Below are positions 17,173-26,398 of a DNA stretch of 64,000 nucleotides, one piece after another. Source of the DNA: Pseudomonadota bacterium (lineage in GTDB: Bacteria; Pseudomonadota; Alphaproteobacteria; Sphingomonadales; Sphingomonadaceae); the NCBI GenBank assembly GCA_029779535.1, contig JAKPAG010000004.1:1-64000 (forward strand), written 5' to 3'. A program made the position numbers and the translations under genes. The notes under the pieces are model-generated. The model was not told where the DNA came from. It did no database searches and was given only the letters and a program-made list of their open reading frames with translations. The first letter of the stretch is position 1. Each line of letters begins with the position of its first letter.

Positions 17173-18114
17173 ATGTCACGCTGGAAACCGGGTAAATTGG
17201 GCTGGACCGTCATCACCATCGCCGCGCTGGCCGCCATGCTGGGCGGCGCGTTCATCTACGGTGTGCGCAATCATGGGCTGGCGATGCTCGACTGGGCCGA
17301 CCGCACTTTGGGCGGGACCGGGGGGATGCGGCAGGTGGTCGATGCGCAGCCCTATGGCCCGCTGCCGGCGCAGACGCTGGACGTGTTCGTGCCCGATACG
17401 CCGGGGCCGCATCCGCTGCTGGTCTGGGTGCCGGGCGGCGGCTGGCACAGCGGCACGGCGGGCGAATACCACTTCATCGGCCGCAATTTCGCGCGGCTGG
17501 GCTATGTCACGGTGCTGGCGGGCTACCGGCTGGTGCCGGATGGAATCTATCCCCGCATGCTGGAGGACAGCGCGGCGGCGGTGCGCTTTGCGCTGGGCCA
17601 TGCGGACGAATGGGGCGCCGATCCGCAGCGCCTGTTCCTGATGGGGCAATCGGCCGGGGCCTATAACGTGGTCATGCTGGGGCTGGAGCGGCAGTGGCTG
17701 GGCCGCGCCGGGGTGCCCGAAGGCGCGGTCAAGGGCGTGATCGGCCTGTCGGGGCCGTATGATTTCCACCCGTTCACTTCGGATTCGGCGCGCGCGGCGT
17801 TTGGCCACGCGCCCGATCCCGCCGCGACCCAGCCGATCAACCACGTCCGCGTCGATGCCCCGCCCATGCTGCTGCTGACGGGTAACCGCGACACCACGGT
17901 CAAGCCGCGCAATTCGCTGGTCCTGGCCAAGGCGCTGACCGGAGTGGGCCGCCCGACCCAGGCGGTGGTGATCGCCGGGCTGAACCACGAGGACACGGTC
18001 AAGCTGCTGGCCCGCCCCTTCAGCCGCGACCGGCGGGAACTGGACGCGGTGCTGGCCTTTCTGACGCAGCACGGCGCGCCGCCTTCAGCCGCGGTTAAGG
18101 ACGGGCGCGACTAG
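17173..18114 (+). CDS. Alpha/beta hydrolase (carboxylesterase-like), membrane-anchored or exported
   Basis: The 313-residue protein has an uncleaved-looking N-terminal hydrophobic segment (residues 12-32), then an alpha/beta hydrolase fold. The oxyanion motif is VPGGGW, the nucleophile elbow GQSAG, and later Asp (GNRDTT) and His (LNHED) complete a plausible triad. The layout resembles BD-FAE/kynurenine formamidase-like esterases. ATG at 17173 follows immediately after the repeat region. The substrate is unknown. Confidence 0.78.
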   Translation: MSRWKPGKLGWTVITIAALAAMLGGAFIYGVRNHGLAMLDWADRTLGGTGGMRQVVDAQPYGPLPAQTLDVFVPDTPGPHPLLVWVPGGGWHSGTAGEYHFIGRNFARLGYVTVLAGYRLVPDGIYPRMLEDSAAAVRFALGHADEWGADPQRLFLMGQSAGAYNVVMLGLERQWLGRAGVPEGAVKGVIGLSGPYDFHPFTSDSARAAFGHAPDPAATQPINHVRVDAPPMLLLTGNRDTTVKPRNSLVLAKALTGVGRPTQAVVIAGLNHEDTVKLLARPFSRDRRELDAVLAFLTQHGAPPSAAVKDGRD

Positions 18115-18115
18115 A

Positions 18116-19477
18116 ATGGCCGCAATGCGCCTGCTGTCCCGCCTGATCGCCGCCGTGCTTGCCGTGGGGCTGGTAACCCAGCCGGTCATGGCCCAATCGA
18201 TCCTGCGCGATGCGGAAACCGAAGCCCTGCTGCACGACATGGCGGTGCCGCTGGTCGCCGCCGCCGGGCTCGACCCGAAGAACGTCGACATCGTCATGGT
18301 CGGCGACAATTCGATCAACGCTTTCGTCGCGGGCGGGCAGGCGGTCTACATCCATTCCGGGCTGATCAACGCCGCGACCAGCGCGAACGAGGTCCAGGGC
18401 GTGATCGCGCACGAGTTGGGCCACATCACCGGCGGCCACGTCATCAGCGATGGCGGCAGCAAGGCCGCGACCGGCATTTCGATCCTGTCCCTGCTGCTGA
18501 GTGCGGCCGCCGCCGCCGCCGGGGCCGGGGACGCGGCCATGGGCGTGTTCATGGCCGGGCAGCAGGCCGCGCTGGGCAAGTACCTGGCCTTCAGCCGCAG
18601 CCAGGAATCGAGCGCGGACGCCGCCGGGGCGCAATACCTGTCGAAAGCCGGTATTTCCGGGCGCGGCTCGCTCAGCTTCTTCAAGAAGCTGCAGAACATG
18701 GAATACCGCTATGGCTTCACCCGCAATGCCGACAGCGAATTCTATTCGACCCACCCGATGACCGCCGACCGCCTGGCCACGCTGGAAGAGAGCTACAAGG
18801 TGGATCCAGCCTGGACCAAGCCCAATGATCCCGCGCTGGAAGCCCGGTTCCAGCGGGTCAAGGCCAAGCTGTATGGCTATGTCGCCGAACCGCAGGCGAC
18901 CTTGCGCGATTACCCGGTCAGCATGACCGGCGTGCCGGCGCGCTATGCCCGCGCCTATGCCTGGCACAAGGAAGCCCTGATGGACAAGGCGATGGCCGAA
19001 ACCGACGCCTTGCTGGCCACCGCGCCCAACGATCCCTATTTCCTGGAACTGAAAGGCCAGATCCTGCTGGAAAGCGGCAAGCCCGCCGATGCCCTGCCGC
19101 CGCTGCGCCGCGCGGTGGAACTGACCGGCAACCAGCCGCTGATCGCCACCACCTTTGGCCACGCCCTGATCGCGACCGAGGACCCGGCCAATTTCAAGGA
19201 GGCCGAACGCGTGCTCAAGGCTGCCGTGGCGCGCGACCGGGAGAACCCCTTCGCCTGGTATCAACTTGGCGTGGTCTATGAAGCCAATGGCGACAGCGCC
19301 CGCGCCCGGCTGGCCAGCGCCGAACAGCAGGTGATGAGCCTGCAGATGCCCCAGGCGCTGCGCAGCGCCGAAGCGGCCGAAGCGATGCTGCCCAAGGGCA
19401 GCGCCGATTGGCTGCGCGCGCAGGATATCGCCATGCAGGCGCGCGCGGCGATTGAACGCAAGGGCAAACGCAGGTAG
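18116..19477 (+). CDS. M48-family periplasmic zinc metalloprotease with TPR region (BepA-like)
   Basis: The 453-residue protein has a signal peptide (about 1-26, cleaved after VMA). The zinc motif HELGH and a downstream Glu in SSADAAG mark an M48 peptidase domain. The C-terminal half has TPR-like helices. This architecture matches BepA/YfgC, which handles outer-membrane protein assembly in the periplasm. It starts one base after the preceding esterase stop codon and precedes a DsbA-like protein by 10 bp, so the three may be one transcript concerned with envelope quality. Confidence 0.87.
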   Translation: MAAMRLLSRLIAAVLAVGLVTQPVMAQSILRDAETEALLHDMAVPLVAAAGLDPKNVDIVMVGDNSINAFVAGGQAVYIHSGLINAATSANEVQGVIAHELGHITGGHVISDGGSKAATGISILSLLLSAAAAAAGAGDAAMGVFMAGQQAALGKYLAFSRSQESSADAAGAQYLSKAGISGRGSLSFFKKLQNMEYRYGFTRNADSEFYSTHPMTADRLATLEESYKVDPAWTKPNDPALEARFQRVKAKLYGYVAEPQATLRDYPVSMTGVPARYARAYAWHKEALMDKAMAETDALLATAPNDPYFLELKGQILLESGKPADALPPLRRAVELTGNQPLIATTFGHALIATEDPANFKEAERVLKAAVARDRENPFAWYQLGVVYEANGDSARARLASAEQQVMSLQMPQALRSAEAAEAMLPKGSADWLRAQDIAMQARAAIERKGKRR

Positions 19478-19487
19478 CGCTGCCCAC

Positions 19488-20204
19488 ATGGCTGAACGCA
19501 AAACCACGCAATCGCTGCTGCTGACCCTGTGCGGGGTCATGTTGCTGGTCATCGGGGCCGCCGGCGGCTGGTGGTTCGAAAGCCGCCGCACCGCCGAAGT
19601 GGTCAAGAAGACCATTCTCGAAAACCCCGAAATCCTGCCCCAGGCGATGCAGGAACTGCAAAAGCGCGAGAATGCGAAATCGCTGGCCAGCGTTTCGGAC
19701 GCGGTTTTCACGCCCTTTCCGGGCTCGATCCTGGGCAATCCGCAGGGCACGGTGACGCTGGTGGAATTCACCGATTTCGCCTGCACCTATTGCCGCGCCA
19801 GCGTGGCCGACGTCGAAGCGCTGATCAAGGAGCACCCCGACCTCAAGGTGGTGGTGCGCCAGATGCCGATCCTCTCGCCGCAAAGCGCGCTGGCCGCGCA
19901 GTGGGGCCTGGCCGCGGCCGAACAGGGCCGGTATCCCGCGTTCCACCACGCGATGTTCGCAGCCGGCCGCCCCGAACAGGCCACGATCGAGGCCGCCGCC
20001 CGCATGGCGGGGCTGGACCTTGACCGGGCGCGCAGGTTCCTGGCCGATCCGCGCGTGGCCAGGGAAATCGAAGGCAACCTGACCTTCGCCCGCAGCCTGG
20101 GCTTCGAAGGCACCCCATCGTGGGTGATCGGCGAGCAGATGTTCGGCGGCGCGGTGGGCAAGGACGTGCTGGCCAAGGCGATTGCCGAGGCGCGCGGGGC
20201 CTGA
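19488..20204 (+). CDS. DsbA-family thiol:disulfide protein
   Basis: The 238-residue protein has an N-terminal membrane anchor (about 8-28) followed by a thioredoxin fold with inserted helical domain. The active site is CTYC in the context FTDFACTYCRA, and the cis-proline loop is GTPSWVIG. It resembles the DsbA/Com1/ScsC group rather than classical DsbA. The start at ATG 19488 lies shortly after the protease gene. It would oxidise or isomerise disulfides in periplasmic proteins, perhaps for the neighbouring protease. Confidence 0.85.
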   Translation: MAERKTTQSLLLTLCGVMLLVIGAAGGWWFESRRTAEVVKKTILENPEILPQAMQELQKRENAKSLASVSDAVFTPFPGSILGNPQGTVTLVEFTDFACTYCRASVADVEALIKEHPDLKVVVRQMPILSPQSALAAQWGLAAAEQGRYPAFHHAMFAAGRPEQATIEAAARMAGLDLDRARRFLADPRVAREIEGNLTFARSLGFEGTPSWVIGEQMFGGAVGKDVLAKAIAEARGA

Positions 20205-20246
20205 TCCTGTTCCCCTGCCGGTCCATTATCTGCTAGGGTAGGTTCC

Positions 20247-21407
20247 ATGGCCGTGCTGCCCTTTCGCCCGACCCCGTTCTTCGCCAACAAGAACCGCGCC
20301 TTCTGGCGGCTGCAGGCGGTTGGCTGGGGCGGGGCCATGCTGCTGCGCGCGATGTCGGGCATCGCCAATGGCCTGGCGCTATCCTACCTGGTGCTGGTCC
20401 TGCTGCAAACCATCACCGGCTTTTCGATCACGCTGATCCTGTCGGTGATCTATCGCCAGCTGATCAACCGCCGCCCGATCATCACCTGGGGGGTGACCGC
20501 GGTGATCCTGCCCTTTGCGGTGGCGCTTTACGCCTTCATCGATGCCTGGGTGAACGGGCTCTATTATGGCGACACCGCGGTCGGCTTTGCTCAGCGCTTC
20601 ATCGGCGGCTTCTATATCGACGCCACTCTGCTGATGAGCTGGTCGGCGCTCTATTACGCGATCAACTTCTTCCTGCAGATCGAGGAACAGAACGACCAGC
20701 TGATCCGGCTGGAAAACCAGGCCACCCAGGCCCAGCTGGCGATGCTGCGCTATCAGCTCAACCCGCATTTCCTGTTCAACACGCTCAATTCGATCTCAAC
20801 CCTGGTGCTGCTGAAACAGACCGAGCCGGCCAATGCCATGCTCAGCCGCCTGTCCAGCTTCCTGCGCTATACCCTGGTCAACGAACCGACCGGCCGCGTG
20901 ACCGTGGCGCAGGAGGTGGAGACGCTGAAGCTCTACCTCGACATCGAACGGATGCGGTTCGAGGAACGGCTGCGCACCAGTTTCCGGATCGATCCGGTCA
21001 CCGAACCGGCACTGCTGCCTTCGCTGCTGCTCCAGCCGCTGGTCGAAAACGCGATCAAGTATGCGGTCAGCCCGCAGGAGGCCGGGGCCGAAATCACCAT
21101 CGCGGCACAGCTCGTCGGCCAGAACCTTCGCATTACCGTCTCCGACACCGGGCCGGGATTGCAAAACAGCGCCACGAGCAACAGATTGAGCGGCGTGACA
21201 TTCGACGGCGGCGAACCTGTATCCACCGGCGTGGGCCTGGCCAACATCCGGGACCGGCTGGCCCAGGCCTATGGCGAGGACCATCGCTTCGAAACGATGG
21301 AACCGCCCGAGGGCGGCTTCGCCGTGCTGATCGAATTGCCGTATGAGCGGCGCGAGCCCACCCCTCCGGGTCTTGCCGCCGACAAGCGTCCCGCGCTGGC
21401 GGGCTGA
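20247..21407 (+). CDS. LytS/YehU-type sensor histidine kinase
   Basis: The 386-residue protein has four membrane segments in the first 150 residues, then a His_kinase (PF06580) domain with the phosphoacceptor in LRYQLNPHFLFNTLNS. A HATPase_c domain follows, with the N box (LVENAIKYA) and G box (DTGPG). No extracellular ligand domain is seen, so the signal is probably sensed within the membrane. It is 16 bp upstream of a LytTR response regulator, its evident partner. Confidence 0.9.
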   Translation: MAVLPFRPTPFFANKNRAFWRLQAVGWGGAMLLRAMSGIANGLALSYLVLVLLQTITGFSITLILSVIYRQLINRRPIITWGVTAVILPFAVALYAFIDAWVNGLYYGDTAVGFAQRFIGGFYIDATLLMSWSALYYAINFFLQIEEQNDQLIRLENQATQAQLAMLRYQLNPHFLFNTLNSISTLVLLKQTEPANAMLSRLSSFLRYTLVNEPTGRVTVAQEVETLKLYLDIERMRFEERLRTSFRIDPVTEPALLPSLLLQPLVENAIKYAVSPQEAGAEITIAAQLVGQNLRITVSDTGPGLQNSATSNRLSGVTFDGGEPVSTGVGLANIRDRLAQAYGEDHRFETMEPPEGGFAVLIELPYERREPTPPGLAADKRPALAG

Positions 21408-21423
21408 AAGAGCACCCCCTGCC

Positions 21424-22218
21424 ATGACCATCCGCACCATCATCGTCGACGATGAAAAGCTCGCGATCCAGGGGCTGATGCTGCGCCTGCAGAAGTTCCC
21501 GGATGTCGAGATCATCGACACCTGCAACAACGGCCGCGAGGCGATCCGCAAGATCAAGACCGAAAAGCCCGACCTGGTGTTCCTCGACATCCAGATGCCG
21601 GGGTTCGACGGCTTTTCCGTGGTCAAGGGGGTGATGGAAATCGAACCCCCGCTGATCGTCTTCGTCACCGCCTATCAGGAACACGCCGTCCGCGCGTTTG
21701 AGGCGAACGCGGTCAACTACCTGATGAAGCCGGTCGACGAGGACAAGCTGGCCGACACGCTGGAACGCGTCCGCCTGCGCCTGAGTGAAAAGCACGCCGC
21801 CGAAGAAGCCGAGAAGCTCAAGATCGTGCTGGCCGAAGTGGCCCCCGACGCGATCGAGGCGATGCCCGACGATGGCGAAACCACCGCGCGCTACGAAAAG
21901 CTCATCAACATCAAGGACCGCGGGCAGATCTTCCGGGTGGACGTCGATTCGATCGAATATGTCGAGGCGGCGGGCGATTACATGTGCATCTACACCGGCG
22001 ACAACAGCTACATCCTGCGCGAAACGATGAAGGACCTGGAACGCCGGCTTGATCCGCGCGCATTCCAGCGGGTCCATCGCTCGACCATCGTCAATCTCGA
22101 CAAGGTCCGCCAGGTCAAGCCGCACACCAACGGCGAATGCTTCCTGGTGCTGGAATCGGGCGCGCAGCTGAAAGTCAGCCGATCCTATCGCGACGTGGTG
22201 GCGCGCTTCGTGCATTGA
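21424..22218 (+). CDS. LytTR-family response regulator
   Basis: The 264-residue protein has an N-terminal receiver domain with acidic pocket (VDDE), phospho-acceptor Asp in LVFLDIQMPG and Lys in YLMKPVD. A LytTR DNA-binding domain fills the C-terminus, with the conserved FQRVHRSTIVNLDKV signature. The ATG at 21424 matches the receiver start; the longer frame overlaps the kinase. It forms a two-component pair with the preceding kinase. The regulon is not evident from neighbours. Confidence 0.92.
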   Translation: MTIRTIIVDDEKLAIQGLMLRLQKFPDVEIIDTCNNGREAIRKIKTEKPDLVFLDIQMPGFDGFSVVKGVMEIEPPLIVFVTAYQEHAVRAFEANAVNYLMKPVDEDKLADTLERVRLRLSEKHAAEEAEKLKIVLAEVAPDAIEAMPDDGETTARYEKLINIKDRGQIFRVDVDSIEYVEAAGDYMCIYTGDNSYILRETMKDLERRLDPRAFQRVHRSTIVNLDKVRQVKPHTNGECFLVLESGAQLKVSRSYRDVVARFVH

Positions 22219-22258
22219 CCGGCTTGACCCGGCCGGGCCGGGCGCTAGTCCCTGGGGC

Positions 22259-23119
22259 ATGACCCAGTTTACCCTGACCGGCTTCGACCTGGACGCTTTC
22301 GTCCGCGCCACGCTTGACGAGGACCTTGGCCTTGGCCTGCCCGGCGGCGGGCATGACGTGACCAGCGAAAGCGTGATCCCGGCGGACGCGCGCTTTTCCG
22401 GCGTGATGGACAGCCGCGATGCGATCACGGTTGCCGGCCTGCCGGTCGCCGCGGCGTTCTTCCGGGCGCTCGATCCCGCGATGGAGATTGAACTGCTGGT
22501 GGAAGAAGGTGCGCAGGTGGCGGCCGGGACCGACCTGATGCGCCTGTCGGGCAATGCCCGCGCCATGCTGACGGCGGAACGCAGCGCGCTCAACACCGTG
22601 CAGCACCTGTCGGGCGTGGCCACGCTGACCCGGCGCTATGTCGATGCGATGCAGGGCAACGCCACCCTGCTCGATACCCGCAAGACCATTCCCGGCCTGC
22701 GCCACCTCGAAAAGTATGCCGTGCGCATGGGCGGGGCGCAGAACCACCGCATGGGGCTGTGGGACGCGGCGATGATCAAGGACAACCACGTCGCCGTGGC
22801 CGGCGGCGTGACCGAGGCCGTGGCCCGCGCCAAGGCCGCCGGGGTCAAGTGGATCATCTGCGAGGTCGACCATATCGACCAGATCGAACCCGCGCTGGCC
22901 GGCGGCACCAGCCACCTCTTGTGCGACAACATGACCCCGGCCCAGCTGCGCGAGGCGGTGGCCCTGGTCGCGGGCCGCGTGCCGATCGAGGCTTCGGGCG
23001 GGGTGCGGCTGGACACGATCGCCGAAATCGCCGCGACCGGCGTGACTTACGTTTCGGTCGGGCGGCTGACGCAGAGCGCGCCGGCGGCCGACATCGGGCT
23101 GGACTTCACGCCGCTATGA
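22259..23119 (+). CDS. nadC: Nicotinate-nucleotide pyrophosphorylase (quinolinate phosphoribosyltransferase)
   Basis: The 286-residue protein is a full-length NadC. It decarboxylates quinolinate and transfers phosphoribose to give nicotinate mononucleotide in de novo NAD synthesis. Family segments are LDEDLG at the N-terminus, ERSALNTVQHLSGVAT, DTRKTIPGLR for PRPP/quinolinate binding, KDNH, and EASGGV near the C-terminus. No nadA or nadB is visible nearby. The next gene, an RNase T2, overlaps its stop by 4 bp. Confidence 0.95.
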   Translation: MTQFTLTGFDLDAFVRATLDEDLGLGLPGGGHDVTSESVIPADARFSGVMDSRDAITVAGLPVAAAFFRALDPAMEIELLVEEGAQVAAGTDLMRLSGNARAMLTAERSALNTVQHLSGVATLTRRYVDAMQGNATLLDTRKTIPGLRHLEKYAVRMGGAQNHRMGLWDAAMIKDNHVAVAGGVTEAVARAKAAGVKWIICEVDHIDQIEPALAGGTSHLLCDNMTPAQLREAVALVAGRVPIEASGGVRLDTIAEIAATGVTYVSVGRLTQSAPAADIGLDFTPL

Positions 23120-23820
23120 AGGCTGCCCTGGCGCTGATCGCGCTGGCGCTGCCGGCCCCGGTCCTGGCGCAAGCCTACCAGTGCAAGGCGCCGCCGAGCG
23201 TCACCCTGCCGCGCGCGGTGCAGCCCGATGGCAAGACGGTGCGCGCGCCGGTCAGCGGCTATACCCTCGCGGTCAGCTGGTCGCCAGAATTCTGCCGCGG
23301 CGGCAAGACGGCGCGCGATCCAGACAATTACCAGTGCAACGGCGCGATCGGGCGATTCGGCTTTGTCCTCCACGGGCTGTGGCCCGAGGCGGCCAGCGGC
23401 CCGCCCCCGCAATGGTGCGCGCTGACCCCGCGTCCGAGCGAGGACGACATCAAGGCCAACCTGTGCATGACCCCGGTGCCGTGGCTGCTCGAGCACGAAT
23501 GGGCCAAGCACGGCAGCTGCATGGCCAAGACCCCGGCGGCCTATTTCAAGGTCGCCTCGATCCTGTGGAACTCGGTCCGCCTGCCCGATGCCGACGCCCT
23601 GTCGCGCAAGACCGGCCTGACCATGGGCGACCTGCGCCAGGCCTTCATCGCCGCCAACCCCGGCTGGCGGCAGGACCAGATCGGCATCCGGTCGAGCAAC
23701 GGCGGCTGGCTGCGCGAAATTCACCTGTGCTATGGCAAGGACTTCAAGCCGACCCGGTGCGATCAGCGCACCTATGGCCCGAAGAACGACGTGCTGCTGA
23801 AGGTGTGGCGCGGGCTTTAA
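23116..23820 (+). CDS. Exported ribonuclease T2
   Basis: The 234-residue protein has a signal peptide (1-19, cleaved after LAQ) and both RNase T2 active-site boxes: CAS I FVLHGLWPE with His86, and CAS II HEWAKHGSC at 127-135. Multiple Cys residues fit disulfides. It would cleave single-stranded RNA in the periplasm or outside the cell. The ATG overlaps the nadC stop (ATGA), so it is probably translated from the nadC transcript. Its stop codon overlaps that of tadA on the other strand. Confidence 0.92.
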   Translation: MKAALALIALALPAPVLAQAYQCKAPPSVTLPRAVQPDGKTVRAPVSGYTLAVSWSPEFCRGGKTARDPDNYQCNGAIGRFGFVLHGLWPEAASGPPPQWCALTPRPSEDDIKANLCMTPVPWLLEHEWAKHGSCMAKTPAAYFKVASILWNSVRLPDADALSRKTGLTMGDLRQAFIAANPGWRQDQIGIRSSNGGWLREIHLCYGKDFKPTRCDQRTYGPKNDVLLKVWRGL

Positions 23821-24272
23821 CGCTTGCCGGCAAAAAACGCTTTCAGCAGCGCCGCCGCCTCGCCCTCGCCCATCCCGGAATAGACTTCGGGCCGGTGCAG
23901 GCACTGCGGCTGATCGAACACCCGCGCGCCGTGTTCCACCGCCCCGCCTTTGGGATCGCTGGCGGCGTAATAGAGCCGGGCGATTCGCGCATGGCTGATC
24001 GCGCCCGCACACATCGGGCACGGCTCCAGCGTGACCCACAGCTCGCATTCGCCCAGCCGCTCGCTGCCCAATAGGCGCGCCGCCTCGCGAATCGCCAGCA
24101 CTTCGGCATGGGCGGTGGGATCGCACAGGCCGCGCGGCTGGTTATGGGCCCGGGCAATCACCTGCCCGTCCTTCACCACCACCGCGCCGATCGGCACTTC
24201 GCCCGCCGATTCGCCCACGCGCGCCTCTTGCAGCGCCGCTTGCATCGGTTCAGGCAGGGGCCAACGGCTCAT
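23817..24272 (-). CDS. tadA: tRNA-specific adenosine deaminase TadA
   Basis: The 151-residue protein is a typical TadA. It deaminates adenosine 34 of tRNA-Arg(ACG) to inosine. Zinc-site motifs are His55-Ala-Glu57 and Cys85-x-x-Cys88 (PCPMC). The ATG at 24272 is chosen because the longer frame upstream lies in the non-coding gap before rpmB and is not conserved in character. It converges with the RNase T2 gene, sharing a 4-bp overlap at the stops. Confidence 0.93.
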   Translation of the reverse strand: MSRWPLPEPMQAALQEARVGESAGEVPIGAVVVKDGQVIARAHNQPRGLCDPTAHAEVLAIREAARLLGSERLGECELWVTLEPCPMCAGAISHARIARLYYAASDPKGGAVEHGARVFDQPQCLHRPEVYSGMGEGEAAALLKAFFAGKR

Positions 24273-24372
24273 TTGCGTGGATTTGGCGGGTATAACTTGA
24301 CCAAGCAAGGGTGAATCGGTATGCGCGCGCCTTCTCCCGTCATGGGCAGCAATTTTCGAAGCGAGTGAAGCC

Positions 24373-24657
24373 ATGTCCCGTATTTGCGAACTGACCGGCA
24401 AGGGTCGCCAGGTCGGCCACAACGTCAGCCACGCCAACAACAAGACCAAGCGCGTCTTCCTGCCCAACCTGCAGAACGTCACGCTGATGTCGGAAGCGCT
24501 GGACCGCAGCTTCAAGTTCCGCGTTTCGACCCAGGGCCTGCGCTCGGTCGAACACGTCGGCGGGCTGGACAACTGGCTGCTCAAGACCTCGGACGAAAAG
24601 CTTTCGACCACCGCGCTCAAGGTGAAGCGCGAGCTGGTCAAGAAGCAGGCCGCCTGA
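24373..24657 (+). CDS. rpmB: 50S ribosomal protein L28
   Basis: The 94-residue protein matches L28, with the N-terminal [20 protein letters not shown] and the RVFLPNLQ strand. It binds 23S rRNA in the large subunit. It is alone in its transcription unit, 100 bp from divergent tadA, and is followed by a hairpin terminator. Confidence 0.97.
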   Translation: MSRICELTGKGRQVGHNVSHANNKTKRVFLPNLQNVTLMSEALDRSFKFRVSTQGLRSVEHVGGLDNWLLKTSDEKLSTTALKVKRELVKKQAA

Positions 24658-24717
24658 TTCGGCACCCCTGATTCGGCAGCGGCGCCCCGGGCGCCGCGCG
24701 AATCGGTTTCAAGCAAG

Positions 24718-24750
24718 GGCGCGCGGGGCTACCTGCGCGCCTTTTGCTTT
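24718..24750 (+). terminator. Terminator after rpmB
   Basis: GGCGCGC and GCGCGCC arms separated by about 10 bases are followed by TTTTGCTTT. The hairpin overlaps the 3' end of the opposing esterase-like gene. Confidence 0.7.
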
Positions 24751-25733
24751 GCCGGCAGCTGGTCAGGCCGGAACTCCAGCCGCAGCAGCAGAGTGCGCTG
24801 GAACGTGGCGTTGTTATCGTCGCTGATCAGCCAGGCGGCCATGCGCCCCTGCCCCAACGGCTCCAGCGCCAGCCCTTCGTAATTATCCATCGGCACCCCG
24901 GCGGGCAGTGCGCCCAGGTCCTGCAGCGGCACCACTGCGCCGCTTTGTACCCCGTCGAGATCGAGCAGCGCCAGCCGGGCATCGAAGCGCGCCGGGAACG
25001 GCCAGACCAGCTTGCGCTGCACCACCAGCAGGCGGCCATCGGGCAGCACGGCGGCATCGGTCGGACGGTAATCCCACGGCCCCGCCACGAAGAAGTGCAG
25101 CGGCTCCGCCTCGCTGGTCGGATCGCGCGGAAACAGCAGCGCCGGATAGGCCCCGCGATCCCGCCAGCGGCTGCGGCATTCGCAGACCACCGCAAAGCGC
25201 CCGTCGGGCAGCATGGCCATTGTTTCCGGCCCGGTGTTGGCCGGCCAGTGCCGCAGTGTCGCCGGCCTTGCCCAGGCTTCCAGCGCCAGCGCGGGATCGA
25301 ACCGCATGACCAGATTGCGCCCTTCGGCCGCCACCCACAGGTGGCGGCTTAGCGGGTCCCACTGCGCGGCTTCGGTATCCCGGTCCGCCTTGCGGCCCTG
25401 ACCAGACACGAACAGATCCTTGATGCTGACCGGCCCGGTCCTGCCCGGCATGGGGAAATCCAGCGTATAGCCGCCATCGCTGATCGCCAGCAGGCGGCCC
25501 GGCGCGGTATGGACCAGCGCCGAATAGCCGCCAAAACGCTGGTTGGGGCTGGTCAGCTGCCAGGCCCCGGTCACCCGCAGCGGCCCGACCGCGCAGCAAT
25601 CCGCCGGCAGCGGCAGGGCCTGGGCGGTCATCGCCTGGGTCAGGACATAGGGCGGGGGCGGACTGCGCAGCCAGGTGCCGGGGGCCAGCCCCACCAGCAA
25701 CAACAGGGCCAGGATCCTTCGATGCAGCATCAC
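24729..25733 (-). CDS. Esterase-like-activity-of-phytase family protein, exported
   Basis: The 334-residue protein has an N-terminal signal or anchor (about 5-22) and a beta-propeller-like body with repeated short strand motifs, matching the PF13449 group often named esterase-like activity of phytase. Recognisable segments are LAISDGGYTLDF near residue 80 and NYEGLALEPLG near the C-terminus. The enzymatic activity of the family is poorly defined. It faces rpmB in convergent orientation. Confidence 0.72.
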   Translation of the reverse strand: MMLHRRILALLLLVGLAPGTWLRSPPPPYVLTQAMTAQALPLPADCCAVGPLRVTGAWQLTSPNQRFGGYSALVHTAPGRLLAISDGGYTLDFPMPGRTGPVSIKDLFVSGQGRKADRDTEAAQWDPLSRHLWVAAEGRNLVMRFDPALALEAWARPATLRHWPANTGPETMAMLPDGRFAVVCECRSRWRDRGAYPALLFPRDPTSEAEPLHFFVAGPWDYRPTDAAVLPDGRLLVVQRKLVWPFPARFDARLALLDLDGVQSGAVVPLQDLGALPAGVPMDNYEGLALEPLGQGRMAAWLISDDNNATFQRTLLLRLEFRPDQLPAKQKARR

Positions 25734-25843
25734 GCGCAGCAGTGCCCAGTCGGCGCCGTCAAATCAAGCGCTCCGGGCGCGGCAATTGACGCCCCGCAAG
25801 GCGAAGGGCAAGATCGCCCGTGCCCGTTCATGGGGAGGAACCC

Positions 25844-26386
25844 TTGCGCCATACCCTTCGTCCCGCCGCTCTTTGCCTGGCCGCCCTTGGCCTGGCCGTC
25901 CTGTCCACTCCCGCCGCCGCGAAGGACAACGACAAGGAGGAAAGCCTGGCGCCGCCGCCGGTGTTCCAGGCCGTGATCGAATGCAAGGCGCTGGCCGATC
26001 CAGGCGAACGGCTCGCCTGCTATGACCGCACCGTGGGCGCGATGGCCACGGCGCGCGAGGCCAAGGACCTGGTCGTGGCCGACCGCGCCACCATGCGCGA
26101 GGCGCGCAAGGGCCTGTTCGGCCTGTCCCTGCCCCGGATCAAGCTGTTCGGCGGCAGCGACAGCGAGGAAGTGACCGCGATCGACGGCACGGTTGAAAGC
26201 ACCTATGCCGCGCGCGACGGCAATTTCGTCTTCGTGCTGGCCGATGGCGCGCGGTGGAAGCAGATCGACGGCCGCCCGGCCTATGCCAAGCGCGGCGATC
26301 CGATCCACATCGAGAAGGCCACGCTGGGCAGCTATTTCGCCAAGATCGGCAAGGGCCAGAACGCCCGGGTGATCCGGGTGCAGTGA
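25844..26386 (+). CDS. Exported hypothetical protein with VasI/TagO-like N-terminal motif
   Basis: The protein has a signal peptide ending at AAA and a mature part of about 155 residues. The segment ECKALADPGERLACYDRTV resembles the N-terminus of small periplasmic VasI/TagO-type proteins and many Cys-bridged envelope proteins. The rest has a beta-rich pattern with no known domain. A TTG start at 25844 is favoured because GGGGAGG lies just upstream; a GTG at 25820 is also in frame. Function unknown. Confidence 0.62.
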   Translation: MRHTLRPAALCLAALGLAVLSTPAAAKDNDKEESLAPPPVFQAVIECKALADPGERLACYDRTVGAMATAREAKDLVVADRATMREARKGLFGLSLPRIKLFGGSDSEEVTAIDGTVESTYAARDGNFVFVLADGARWKQIDGRPAYAKRGDPIHIEKATLGSYFAKIGKGQNARVIRVQ

Positions 26387-26398
26387 TGGCGGGTGAGT

